Shown here: positions 39,161-47,476 of the stretch, in pieces | How positions within the stretch are numbered: position 1 is the stretch's first letter | Layout: every line of letters starts with the position of its first letter | Origin: Bradyrhizobium sp. NP1 | GTDB taxonomy: Bacteria; Pseudomonadota; Alphaproteobacteria; Rhizobiales; Xanthobacteraceae | Length of the DNA stretch: 64,000 bases | Direction: 5' to 3' | Assembly: GCF_030378205.1 (NCBI RefSeq) | Contig: NZ_CP127385.1 | Location: 3,264,001-3,328,000 of the forward strand | Notes under the pieces: generated by a model | Databases searched by the model: none | Seen by the model: the letters and a program-made list of their open reading frames with translations, nothing else | What the model was told of the DNA's origin: nothing | Position numbers and translations under genes: made by a program

Positions 39161-39955
39161 ATGATTATCGACCTTTCCGGAAAGACCGCCGTGGTGACCG
39201 GCTCGACGGCCGGTATCGGCTACGCCATCGCCAGGGGACTTGCGGCCTCGGGCGCCAGCGTCGTGATCAACGGCCGTGGCCGGGAGAAGGTCGATGCGGC
39301 GGTCAAGCGGCTTGCCCAGGAGGTTGAGAAGGCCAAGGTCACAGGCGTCGCCGCCGACGTCTCGACGGCATCCGGCTGCGACGCGCTCATCGCCGCGCAG
39401 CGTGAGGCCGACATCCTCATCAACAATGCCGGCATCTTCGAGCCGAAAGGCTTTTTCGAGATTCCCGATGCGGACTGGAGCCGCTTCTTCGAGGTCAACG
39501 TGATGTCGGGCGTGCGGCTGTCGCGCGCCTATATGCCCGGCATGCTCAAGCGCAACTGGGGGCGCATCGTCTTCATCTCCTCCGAATCCGCGCTCAACAT
39601 ACCCCGGGAGATGATCCACTACGGCATGACCAAGACCGCGCAGCTCGCGGTCGCCCGGGGACTGGCCGAGATGACCCGCGGCACCGCGGTCACCGTCAAC
39701 TCGGTGCTGCCGGGCCCGACCTTGTCGGAGGGCGTCGAGACCTTCGTGAAGAGCCTGGCGAGGCAGAACAACCAGTCGGAGGAGGAAGCGGCGAAGAGCT
39801 TCGTCAAGCAGCATCGCCCGACCTCGATCCTGCAGCGCTTTGCCAGCCCCGACGAGATCGCCAACATGGTGGTGTTCGTGGCCTCGAAGGAGGCTTCCGC
39901 CACCAATGGCGCGGCGATCCGCGCCGAGGGCGGCATCGTCAACTCGATCGCGTGA
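39161..39955 (+). CDS. Short-chain dehydrogenase/reductase
   Basis: A 264-residue classical SDR. TGSTAGIGYAIA is the NAD(P)-binding glycine motif, INNAGIF the NNAG motif, and S...YGMTK (catalytic serine near residue 146, Y-x3-K near 155-159) the active site. It oxidises or reduces an unknown alcohol/ketone in the cytoplasm. The DUF1330 gene starts 7 bases after its stop, so the two form an operon. Confidence 0.93.
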   Translation: MIIDLSGKTAVVTGSTAGIGYAIARGLAASGASVVINGRGREKVDAAVKRLAQEVEKAKVTGVAADVSTASGCDALIAAQREADILINNAGIFEPKGFFEIPDADWSRFFEVNVMSGVRLSRAYMPGMLKRNWGRIVFISSESALNIPREMIHYGMTKTAQLAVARGLAEMTRGTAVTVNSVLPGPTLSEGVETFVKSLARQNNQSEEEAAKSFVKQHRPTSILQRFASPDEIANMVVFVASKEASATNGAAIRAEGGIVNSIA

Positions 39956-39962
39956 GCCGGTC

Positions 39963-40259
39963 ATGCCGGCCTATGTGATTGCCGAGACCGAGGCGCGCGA
40001 CCGCGCTGCGCTGGATGCCTATCGCGCGCTCGCGGCCGATTCGATCGCGCGCCATGGCGGACGTTACCTCGTGCGCGGCGGCGGCACTGAACTGGTGGAG
40101 GGCGGTCCGCCGCCGAAGATGATCATCATCGTCGAGTTCGCCTCGATGGCCCGCGCCCGCGAATGGTACGCCTCGGCCGAATATGCCGAGGCGCTGAAGC
40201 TGCGCGCCACCGCGCTCGATCGCCGCCTGATCTTCGTCGAAGGCGAGGCGCCGGCCTGA
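39963..40259 (+). CDS. DUF1330 family protein
   Basis: A 98-residue dimeric alpha/beta-barrel (ferredoxin-like) protein. MPAYVIAETEARDRAALDAYRALAADSIARHGGRYLVRGG and the ending RLIFVEGE are the DUF1330 pattern. Members look like small stress or antibiotic-monooxygenase-fold proteins with no agreed reaction. Its 7-base gap from the SDR suggests a shared substrate. Confidence 0.88.
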   Translation: MPAYVIAETEARDRAALDAYRALAADSIARHGGRYLVRGGGTELVEGGPPPKMIIIVEFASMARAREWYASAEYAEALKLRATALDRRLIFVEGEAPA

Positions 40260-40280
40260 TCCCCGATCGGCCGCGCGGGC

Positions 40281-41294
40281 CTACCACCCCTCCAGCACGA
40301 TCTTGCCGCGCGACTGCCCGCTCTCGAGCAGCGCATGGGCGCGCTTGAGGTTCGCCGCGTTGATGGCGCCAAAGCTCTGGTTCAGCGTGGTGCGCAGCAC
40401 GCCCTTGTCGAGGAGGTCGGCAACATCGTTGAGCAGATGATGCTGCGCGATCATGTCCGGCGTCTGGAACGAGGAGCGCGTGAACATCGATTCCCAGTGC
40501 ACCGAGATCGCCTTGCCCTTGAAGACGGCGACGTTGAACTCCGCGGGATCGTCGATCAGGCCGAATTTGCCCTGCGGCGCCATGAAATCCGCGATCGCCT
40601 TGTAGTGCTGGTCGGTGAAGGTGAGGCTCGCGACGAGGGCGACCGGCGGCAGTTTGAGCTTCTCGATCTGCTCCTTCATCGATTTTCCGTGATCGACCAC
40701 CGCATGGGCGCCGAGATCGAGGCACCATTTTTGCGATTCCGGCCGCGTCGCAGTGGCGACCACCGTCAGGCCCGTGAGCCGGCGGGCGAGCTGGATCAGG
40801 ATCGAGCCGACGCCGCCGGCGCCGCCGACGATCAGCAGCGTGCGGGGATCGAGGCTCTTGCCGGGCACAGCGCCGAGCCGGTCGAACAGGAGTTCCCACG
40901 CAGTGATCGAGGTCAGCGGCAGCGCAGCGGCCTGCGTGAAGGACAGCGTCTTCGGCTTGTTGCCGACGATCCGCTCGTCGACCAGGTGGAATTCCGAATT
41001 GGTGCCCTGGCGCTGGATCGAGCCGGCGTAGAACACCTCGTCGCCCGGCTTGAACAGCGAAGCGTCGGGGCCGACCGCTTCGACCACGGCCGCCGCGTCA
41101 AAGCCCAGGATCTTGGTCTCGCCCGCGGGCGGGGCGGCGCGCTTGCGGACCTTGTAGTCGACCGGGTTGACCGAGATCGCCTTGACCGCGACGCGGAGGT
41201 CGCGCCCGCGCGGTTCCGGCTTGGCCGCCTCGAAATCGACCAGCGAATCCTTGTCCTCGATCGGCAGCGACTTCCGATAGCCCACGGCTTTCAT
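40281..41294 (-). CDS. MDR-superfamily quinone oxidoreductase / zinc-binding alcohol dehydrogenase family protein
   Basis: A 337-residue medium-chain dehydrogenase. A GroES-like N domain (to about residue 120) precedes an NADPH-binding Rossmann domain with IVGGAGGVGSILIQLAR near residue 155. The catalytic zinc ligands of true alcohol dehydrogenases are not evident, so it is better read as a quinone/enone reductase. AGGAGAGAAG precedes the ATG. It is divergent from an HxlR-type regulator across a 126-base gap with a palindrome, the usual layout for electrophile-induced oxidoreductases. Confidence 0.9.
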   Translation of the reverse strand: MKAVGYRKSLPIEDKDSLVDFEAAKPEPRGRDLRVAVKAISVNPVDYKVRKRAAPPAGETKILGFDAAAVVEAVGPDASLFKPGDEVFYAGSIQRQGTNSEFHLVDERIVGNKPKTLSFTQAAALPLTSITAWELLFDRLGAVPGKSLDPRTLLIVGGAGGVGSILIQLARRLTGLTVVATATRPESQKWCLDLGAHAVVDHGKSMKEQIEKLKLPPVALVASLTFTDQHYKAIADFMAPQGKFGLIDDPAEFNVAVFKGKAISVHWESMFTRSSFQTPDMIAQHHLLNDVADLLDKGVLRTTLNQSFGAINAANLKRAHALLESGQSRGKIVLEGW

Positions 41295-41374
41295 GGCTTC
41301 TCTCCTGTGTTCGGCACGGTCGCGGGTAAATGTCGCGCTGGCACCTGCTTGGCAAGTACTGTAAATTCAGGGAT

Positions 41375-41396
41375 ATAGTCCCTTTTTGGATACTAT
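41375..41396 (+). promoter_or_regulatory. Candidate HxlR operator between the oxidoreductase and its regulator
   Basis: ATAGT (41375-41379) and ACTAT (41392-41396) form an inverted repeat across 12 bases in an AT-rich part of the divergent gap. It overlaps another palindrome AGGGA/TCCCT (41369-41383). This arrangement suits a dimeric winged-helix regulator acting on both genes. Confidence 0.55.
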
Positions 41397-41420
41397 TGGG
41401 AAAATCGTGGGAAAGAGCAC

Positions 41421-41798
41421 GTGAAACGGCGGAATTTCGCCCATCGTCCGGGCTGTGCGGTGGAAGCAACCCTCGATCTGATCGACGGCAAGTGGAAGGG
41501 CGTGATCCTGTTTCACCTGCAGAACGGCACACAACGCTTTGGTGAGTTGCGGCGGCTGATGCCAGGCATTACCCAGCGCATGCTGACCAAGCAGCTCCGC
41601 GCGCTGGAGGCGGACCGGCTGATCGTCCGCACTGTCTATGCCGAGGTGCCGCCGCGCGTCGAATATTGTCTGTCCGAGATCGGCGAGAGCCTGCGCCCGG
41701 TGATCGATACACTCAAGGCGTGGGGCGAGAGCCACCGGGAAAGGCTATCCTGTGCGCCGCCTTCTCCATCGATTCAGGTGCCGGAACGGGTCGCCTGA
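41421..41798 (+). CDS. HxlR-family transcriptional regulator
   Basis: A 125-residue winged-helix protein. The N-terminal cysteine in RPGCAVEATLDLIDGKWKGVILFHL is the conserved HxlR position, redox- or electrophile-sensing in YodB-like members; GITQRMLTKQLRALEADRLIVRTVYAEVPPRVEY is the recognition helix and wing. It starts at GTG after GGGAAAGAG. Divergence from the oxidoreductase suggests it represses that gene until a quinone or aldehyde is sensed. Confidence 0.92.
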   Translation: MKRRNFAHRPGCAVEATLDLIDGKWKGVILFHLQNGTQRFGELRRLMPGITQRMLTKQLRALEADRLIVRTVYAEVPPRVEYCLSEIGESLRPVIDTLKAWGESHRERLSCAPPSPSIQVPERVA

Positions 41799-41835
41799 TT
41801 TCGCCATCCTTCTTCGTGACTTTCAGGATTGTTGC

Positions 41836-43230
41836 ATGACCCTTGTTCGCCTTTTCGCCGCGCTCTTCGTTTCCGCAATCCTCGCGCAGCCTGCCGCCGC
41901 GCAGGACCGCCGCGTGCCGTCGTCGGCCGCGGAGCTGAAGCTCTCCTACGCGCCGATCGTGCAGCGGGTGCAGCCGGCGGTGGTGAACGTCTATGCCGCC
42001 AAGGTGGTGCAGAACCGCAACCCGCTGCTCGATGATCCGATCTTCCGCCGCTTCTTCGGCGTGCCTGGCCAGCAGCCCGAGCAGATGCAGCGCTCGCTCG
42101 GATCGGGCGTCATGGTCGACCCCGCAGGCCTCGTTGTCACCAACGTCCACGTCATCGAGGGCGCCGACCAGGTCAAGGTGTCCTTGTCCGACAAGCGCGA
42201 GTTCGAGGCCGAGATCATGCTGAAGGACCCGCGCTCCGACCTCGCGGTGCTCCGCCTGAAGGACGTGCACGAGAAGTTCACGACGCTCGACCTCGCCAAT
42301 TCCGACGAGCTGATGGTCGGCGACGTCGTGCTCGCGATCGGCAATCCCTTCGGCGTCGGCCAGACCGTCACGCACGGCATCATCTCGGCACTGGCGCGCA
42401 CCCAGGTCGGCATCACCGACTACCAGTTCTTCATCCAGACCGACGCCGCGATCAATCCCGGCAATTCCGGCGGCGCCCTGGTCGACATGAACGGCAGGCT
42501 CGCCGGCATCAACACCGCGATCTATTCGCGCTCCGGCGGATCGCAGGGCATCGGCTTCGCCATCCCCGCCAACATGGTGCGGGTCGTGCTGGCCTCCGCC
42601 AAGAGCGGCGGCAAGGCGGTGAAGCGGCCCTGGCTCGGGGCCCGCCTGCAGGCGGTGACGCCCGAAATCGCCGAGAGCCTCGGCTTGCGCTCGCCCTCCG
42701 GCGCGCTGGTCGCAAGCGTGGTGCCGAATAGCCCCGCGGCGCGGGCCGGGCTGAAATCGTCCGATCTCGTCGTGGCCGTCGATGGCCAGACCATCGAGGA
42801 TCCCAACGCCTTCGACTACCGCTTCGCCACGCGTCCGCTCGGTGGCACGGCGCAGATCGACGTGCAGCGCAACGGCAAGCCGGCGAAACTCACCGTGCCG
42901 CTGGAGACCGCGCCCGACACCGGCCGCAATGAAATTGTCCTGACCTCGCGCTCGCCGTTCCAGGGCGCCAAGATCGCCAACATCTCGCCCGCGGTCGCCG
43001 ACGAGCTGCATCTGGACGCCGACACCGAGGGCGTCGTGGTGACCGAGCTCGCCGATGATTCAACCGCCGCCAATGTCGGCTTCCAGAAGGGCGACATCAT
43101 CCTCGCCGTCAACAACCAGAAGATCGGCAAGACCACCGACCTCGAGAAGGCGACCCGCGAGAGCGCGCGGCTCTGGCGCATCGTGCTGGTGCGTGGCGGC
43201 CAGCAGATCAACGTCACGCTCGGCGGATGA
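41836..43230 (+). CDS. DegP/DegQ-like periplasmic serine protease with two PDZ domains
   Basis: A 464-residue HtrA-type protease. A signal peptide (MTLVRLFAALFVSAILAQPAAAQ) sends it to the periplasm. The triad is visible as H in TNVHVIEG, D in DPRSDLAVLRL and S in GNSGGALVD. Two PDZ domains follow (about residues 260-350 and 375-464). The start at MTLVRLF is chosen because the earlier ATG lies inside the preceding gene. Its stop overlaps the rarA start (ATGA). The role is protein quality control outside the cytoplasm. Confidence 0.93.
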   Translation: MTLVRLFAALFVSAILAQPAAAQDRRVPSSAAELKLSYAPIVQRVQPAVVNVYAAKVVQNRNPLLDDPIFRRFFGVPGQQPEQMQRSLGSGVMVDPAGLVVTNVHVIEGADQVKVSLSDKREFEAEIMLKDPRSDLAVLRLKDVHEKFTTLDLANSDELMVGDVVLAIGNPFGVGQTVTHGIISALARTQVGITDYQFFIQTDAAINPGNSGGALVDMNGRLAGINTAIYSRSGGSQGIGFAIPANMVRVVLASAKSGGKAVKRPWLGARLQAVTPEIAESLGLRSPSGALVASVVPNSPAARAGLKSSDLVVAVDGQTIEDPNAFDYRFATRPLGGTAQIDVQRNGKPAKLTVPLETAPDTGRNEIVLTSRSPFQGAKIANISPAVADELHLDADTEGVVVTELADDSTAANVGFQKGDIILAVNNQKIGKTTDLEKATRESARLWRIVLVRGGQQINVTLGG

Positions 43231-44573
43231 GCGCGAAGCGACCATCATCGCAAACGACGAACCTGTTCACCGCCGCAGGGATGGAGCAGGACGCGCCGCG
43301 TCCGCTGGCCGACCGGCTGCGCCCGCGCAAGCTCGGCGAGGTCGTCGGCCAGGACCATATCCTCGGGCCCGACGGCGCGCTGACGCGGATGCTGGAGACG
43401 CGCACGCTCGGCTCGCTGGTGTTCTGGGGACCGCCGGGCACCGGCAAGACCACGGTGGCGCGGTTGCTTGCTGATGCCACCGACCTGCATTTCGAGCAGT
43501 TGTCTGCGATCTTCTCCGGCGTCGCCGACCTGAAGAAGGCGTTCGATGCCGCGCGCGCCCGTCGCGAAACCGGCAAGGGCACGCTGCTGTTCGTCGACGA
43601 GGTGCATCGCTTCAATCGCGCCCAGCAGGATTCCTTCCTGCCCGTGATGGAAGACGGCACCATCGTGCTGGTCGGCGCCACCACCGAAAATCCGTCGTTC
43701 GAGCTCAACGCGGCGCTGCTGTCGCGCGCCCGCGTGCTGGTGTTCCATTCGCTTGACGCAGCGGCGCTGGAAAAGCTGCTCGCCCATGCCGAGGAGATCG
43801 AGGGCAGGAAGCTGCCGCTCGATGCGGAGGCGCGCGCAGCCCTGGTGCGGATGGCCGATGGCGACGGCCGCGCCGCGCTGACGCTCGCCGAAGAGGTCTG
43901 GCGCGCCGCGCGCACGGAGGAGATTTTCGACGCCGCCGGCTTGCAGGAGATCCTGCAGCGTCGCGCGCCGATCTATGACAAGTCCGCCGAGGGCCACTAC
44001 AACCTGATCTCGGCGCTGCACAAGTCGGTGCGCGGCTCGGACCCGGATGCGGCGCTCTATTATCTCGCGCGCATGCTCGATGCCGGGGAAGACCCGCTGT
44101 TCCTGGCGCGCCGCGTGGTGCGGATGGCGGTCGAGGACATCGGCCTTGCCGATCCTCAGGCGCTCGTCGTCGCCAATGCGGCGAAGGAGGCCTACGACTT
44201 CCTCGGCTCGCCCGAAGGCGAGCTCGCGATCGCTCAGGCCGTGATCTATGTCGCGACCGCACCGAAGTCCAACGCCGCTTACGCTGCCTATGGCGCGGCA
44301 ATGCGCGCGGCAAAGGAGGGAGGATCGCTGCTGCCGCCCAAGCACATCCTGAACGCGCCGACCAAGCTGATGAAGCAGGAAGGCTATGGTTCCGGCTACG
44401 AATATGACCACGACGCGCCGGATGCGTTCTCCGGCCAGGACTATTTTCCGGAAGCCCTGGGCCGCCAGGCCTTCTACGATCCGCCGGACCGCGGCTTTGA
44501 GCGCGAGATCAGGAAGCGGCTCGACTATTGGGCGAAGCTGCGCAGAGAGCGAGGCAGGGGCAGGGACGAATGA
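43227..44573 (+). CDS. rarA: Replication-associated recombination protein A (AAA ATPase)
   Basis: A 448-residue clamp-loader-like ATPase (RarA/MgsA, Mgs1/WRNIP1 family) acting at stalled forks. Walker A GPPGTGKTT, Walker B LLFVDEVHRFNRAQQDSFLP, sensor 1 VGATTENPSFELN and the C-terminal tetramerisation part with DGRAALTLAEEVW ... GGSLLPPKHILNAPTKLMK ... EGYGSGYEYDHD are all present. The start and stop both overlap neighbours by ATGA, so the protease, RarA and the TPR gene are one translationally coupled unit. Confidence 0.95.
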   Translation: MSAKRPSSQTTNLFTAAGMEQDAPRPLADRLRPRKLGEVVGQDHILGPDGALTRMLETRTLGSLVFWGPPGTGKTTVARLLADATDLHFEQLSAIFSGVADLKKAFDAARARRETGKGTLLFVDEVHRFNRAQQDSFLPVMEDGTIVLVGATTENPSFELNAALLSRARVLVFHSLDAAALEKLLAHAEEIEGRKLPLDAEARAALVRMADGDGRAALTLAEEVWRAARTEEIFDAAGLQEILQRRAPIYDKSAEGHYNLISALHKSVRGSDPDAALYYLARMLDAGEDPLFLARRVVRMAVEDIGLADPQALVVANAAKEAYDFLGSPEGELAIAQAVIYVATAPKSNAAYAAYGAAMRAAKEGGSLLPPKHILNAPTKLMKQEGYGSGYEYDHDAPDAFSGQDYFPEALGRQAFYDPPDRGFEREIRKRLDYWAKLRRERGRGRDE

Positions 44574-45298
44574 CGGGGTGGTTACGCGGCAAGCGCTCTC
44601 GCACCGCGACGATACTTTGCCTGCTTGTGTTCTCCGCAATGACGGGAATGGCGCGCTCCGCCTTCGCTGAGACCGTCGAAGTTGCGCCCGGCGTGCAGGT
44701 GACGAAGCGGACCTATGCGGTCCCGCTCAACGAGCAACCCTTCTTCGGCTTTGCCGCCAAGACCGCCGCGCAGCGGGAAGCGGACGACGCGTTCGTCAAG
44801 GCGCTGCTCGATGCGACCGGAACGCGCGAAAAGGCCTTCGACGAAACCGCCAAGCGTGGTTGGCGGGCGCTCGGCGCAGGCCGGCTGGGCGAGGCCGCGC
44901 AACGGTTCAATCAGTCGTTCCTGGTCGCACCCGAGCAGAGTGGCGTCTACCACGGTTTCGCCGCGATCGCGCAGATGCGCTTCAACGATGTCGCGTTCGC
45001 CGAAGAGCTGTTCCAGATCGCGCGCAAGCAGCCCAATCCACTCAAGGTGCTGAATGCCGACTATGGTCGTCTGCTGCTGATCGCCAAGCGTCCGCAGGAC
45101 GCGCTCCCGGTTCTTGAGCAGGCGGTCAAGGACACGCCGGATTTTGGCGATGCCTGGATCAATCTTGGCTGGGCGCGATTTCAGACGGGAGATCGCGCGG
45201 GAGCCTGCGCGGCGACGGACGAAGCGGCCAGACAACGACCGTCGACCAACGCGAGCGTTGATCTCATCCAGTTGAGGAATGGCGCGCAGTGCAAGTGA
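44570..45298 (+). CDS. Tetratricopeptide-repeat protein, exported
   Basis: A 242-residue protein starting within the rarA stop (ATGA). An N-terminal hydrophobic segment ending near ARSAFAE is a likely signal peptide. The rest holds about three TPR-like helix pairs (near residues 105-205; for example AWINLGWARFQTGDRAGACAATDEA). TPR proteins are scaffolds; a partner is not known. Being coupled to a periplasmic protease gene, it may act in the periplasm. Confidence 0.78.
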   Translation: MTGWLRGKRSRTATILCLLVFSAMTGMARSAFAETVEVAPGVQVTKRTYAVPLNEQPFFGFAAKTAAQREADDAFVKALLDATGTREKAFDETAKRGWRALGAGRLGEAAQRFNQSFLVAPEQSGVYHGFAAIAQMRFNDVAFAEELFQIARKQPNPLKVLNADYGRLLLIAKRPQDALPVLEQAVKDTPDFGDAWINLGWARFQTGDRAGACAATDEAARQRPSTNASVDLIQLRNGAQCK

Positions 45299-45429
45299 GC
45301 GCCGGTTCCTCAACCTGCCGCTCTTTTTCAAGCTGATCGGGAAATCATCGCGCGTGCCAGCGAAAAGATCCAGAGCAGCTTCAACGGTTGGCGTCCTTCG
45401 TCGCGCAGGCTCGTGGCAATGACTGCAGC

Positions 45430-46215
45430 TTAGGCCGCCGCGCGCTCCTTCAGCCAGCCCAGCACTGTTTCCAGGCAGGCAACGACATCGTTGATTTCAA
45501 GAAGGTGTTGCAGCTTGTCGATGTCGTCGGTGATCAGTTGCGCCACGAGATTCGCCAGCACCGCCGGCTCGCCGGAATAGCGATAGAGCGCCTGCGGCTG
45601 CGGCACCCTGGCATAGGCGCGATATGCCTCCATGAGCTGCGCCGCGAGCCGGAAGGCATCGACGTCGGACGCCCTGACATCGGCAATCGGTTCGACCTCG
45701 GCGGCGAGGAATTCGCCGGGGAGCGGCCGCACCACCCGGACACGGTCGAGGCACTGCACCTTGCATTTGAGGTTGCCGTTCGGCATCGCCTGCTGGCTGA
45801 TGATGCTGGCCGTCACCCCGATCGTGTAGAGATCGTCAAATCCGGGATCGTCGTCGGCCATGTGGCGCTGGGTCAGCACCGCCAGACGCCCGTCATTGGC
45901 CAGCGCGCTCTCGATCGCGCGCCGCGTCTTGTCGCGCCCGACGAAGATCGGCGTGATCATCTGCGGGAAGAACACGACGTCGCGCATCGGCGCGACCGGC
46001 ACCCCCGTTGCTGGCGGCGCGCCGGTCACTGGCCTCGAAGCCGCGGCCGCTGGCAGGCTTGACTGGATCGCAGCCGACAGCACGTTCCAGTCGTGGAAGC
46101 CCAGGGTTTTGGCAACCAGTTCGAGGCTTTCGCTGTGGGTGAGGGAGACCGATTTTGACTTGAGCGCATCGCGTAAGCTTTGCGCCATGGCCTTGGCATC
46201 GCGGAAGTCGCGCAT
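45430..46215 (-). CDS. Stand-alone Lon substrate-binding (LON) domain protein with an N-terminal glyoxalase-associated domain
   Basis: A 261-residue protein. Residues 1-52 (FRDAKAMAQSLRDALKSK, then SESLELVAKTLGFHDWNVLSAAI) resemble the small domain found beside glyoxalase-related proteins. From residue 75 the sequence is a Lon N-terminal substrate-binding domain: MRDVVFFPQMITPIFVGRDK, then MPNGNLKCKVQCLDRVRVV and GEFLAAEVEPI. There is no AAA ATPase and no Lon serine/lysine protease dyad. GAGGATTTTCC precedes the ATG. It may work as an adaptor or decoy for Lon substrates or as an independent binding protein. Confidence 0.82.
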   Translation of the reverse strand: MRDFRDAKAMAQSLRDALKSKSVSLTHSESLELVAKTLGFHDWNVLSAAIQSSLPAAAASRPVTGAPPATGVPVAPMRDVVFFPQMITPIFVGRDKTRRAIESALANDGRLAVLTQRHMADDDPGFDDLYTIGVTASIISQQAMPNGNLKCKVQCLDRVRVVRPLPGEFLAAEVEPIADVRASDVDAFRLAAQLMEAYRAYARVPQPQALYRYSGEPAVLANLVAQLITDDIDKLQHLLEINDVVACLETVLGWLKERAAA

Positions 46216-46422
46216 GGAAAATCCTCTGCTTGTCGCGAACGAGAGATCGTCAGGCGCTTGCGTTGCTGACTCGTTCGCTCCCGAGCAAAGGAGGCCTGAA
46301 GCGGCTCGATACGTTCACCATACCCTTGATGGGCGCAAGCGGCGGGTCGTATCCACCCGCGAAAAATATGCCTCGCGTCGGCCGCACTGTCAACGCGGCT
46401 GCCAGCGTGCGCCGCTGCGATG

Positions 46423-47370
46423 CTATTTCTCGCCCTTCACAAAGCCGAGAATTTCGTCGGTCAGCCGCGTATCCCCGGTGTTGATCGAATAGACCTCGGA
46501 CATGTGACTGTGTTGCGGCAGCATCACGGCTCGCGCGCAGCCCTGTACGCGCTTGCAGGCCGCCTGCTTCATCAGCTCGTACTGCTCGACGAAGCGCGGC
46601 GGATCGAGCTCGGCGGATGCGATCATGAAGGGAATTTTCGTGGCCAGGAGGCCGGGAAGCGAGGAACGCTCGGCGTAGCGCGAGGGATCGGAGCCGTAAT
46701 AGGCGATCTCGGCGTCGCCGACCGGGCTCGCGGTGAGATCATAGATGCCCGACACCATGATCGCGCCGGCCAGGCCTCCGTCCTTCACCTTGTGGAATGC
46801 GGGATGCGAGACGTAGTTGGCGACATGGATCGCGCCGGCGGACTGCCCCATCAGATAGATTCGCGCCGGATCGCCGCCGCGCGCGCCGATCTGTTGCGTC
46901 ACCCATTGCACGACGCCGGCGAGGTCCTCGGCGCCGGCGGGGTAGGGGAATTGCGGCGCCAGCCGGTAGGTGGCGTTGACCCCGACGAAGCCGTTCTTCA
47001 CCGCCCACAGCATCACATTGTCATAGAACGGGCTGTTGGGGTTGCGCTTGTTGCCGGCGACAAAGCCGCCGCCGTGGATATAGATCAGCACCGGCCGCGC
47101 TGATGCGCCGGCCTCCGGCGTGAAGACATCGAGCAGGTTGCGCTCGGCCGCGCCATATTTGACATCGCGCTCGACCTTGACGCCCGCATAGGGCTCCTTT
47201 TCCTGCAGCGGCGCGTAGAGCGCGGCGGTCTTCGGCGGGTCGACCGTGCGGCCGATTTCGATCAGCTTCCAGGCGATATCGTCCGGCATCGGGCCTTGCT
47301 GCGCGCTCACCGATACCGCCGAGGTCGCCAGGATCAGGGCCGCGGCCCGAACCGATTTTCCGAGTGTCAT
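46423..47370 (-). CDS. Exported alpha/beta-hydrolase (esterase/lipase, HSL-like)
   Basis: A 315-residue hydrolase. A signal peptide (TLGKSVRAAALILATSAVSVSAQ) is followed by the oxyanion motif YIHGGGFVAG, the nucleophile elbow MGQSAGAIH, and a late histidine in PQHSHMSEV. The pattern is that of the hormone-sensitive-lipase/BD-FAE group, which cleaves small carboxyl esters. GGGAG precedes the chosen ATG. The substrate is unknown; the gene is monocistronic and shares a divergent gap with the pseudouridine synthase gene. Confidence 0.88.
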   Translation of the reverse strand: MTLGKSVRAAALILATSAVSVSAQQGPMPDDIAWKLIEIGRTVDPPKTAALYAPLQEKEPYAGVKVERDVKYGAAERNLLDVFTPEAGASARPVLIYIHGGGFVAGNKRNPNSPFYDNVMLWAVKNGFVGVNATYRLAPQFPYPAGAEDLAGVVQWVTQQIGARGGDPARIYLMGQSAGAIHVANYVSHPAFHKVKDGGLAGAIMVSGIYDLTASPVGDAEIAYYGSDPSRYAERSSLPGLLATKIPFMIASAELDPPRFVEQYELMKQAACKRVQGCARAVMLPQHSHMSEVYSINTGDTRLTDEILGFVKGEK

Positions 47371-47476
47371 TGCAAACTCCCGTCTCTTGCGCGGTCGCAA
47401 GATGGCTGATCGGAGGGCGGATTTGTAGCGTTTTTGCCGTGACGGGGTGCGGCTTTTCGGCTACCTCACGGAAATC

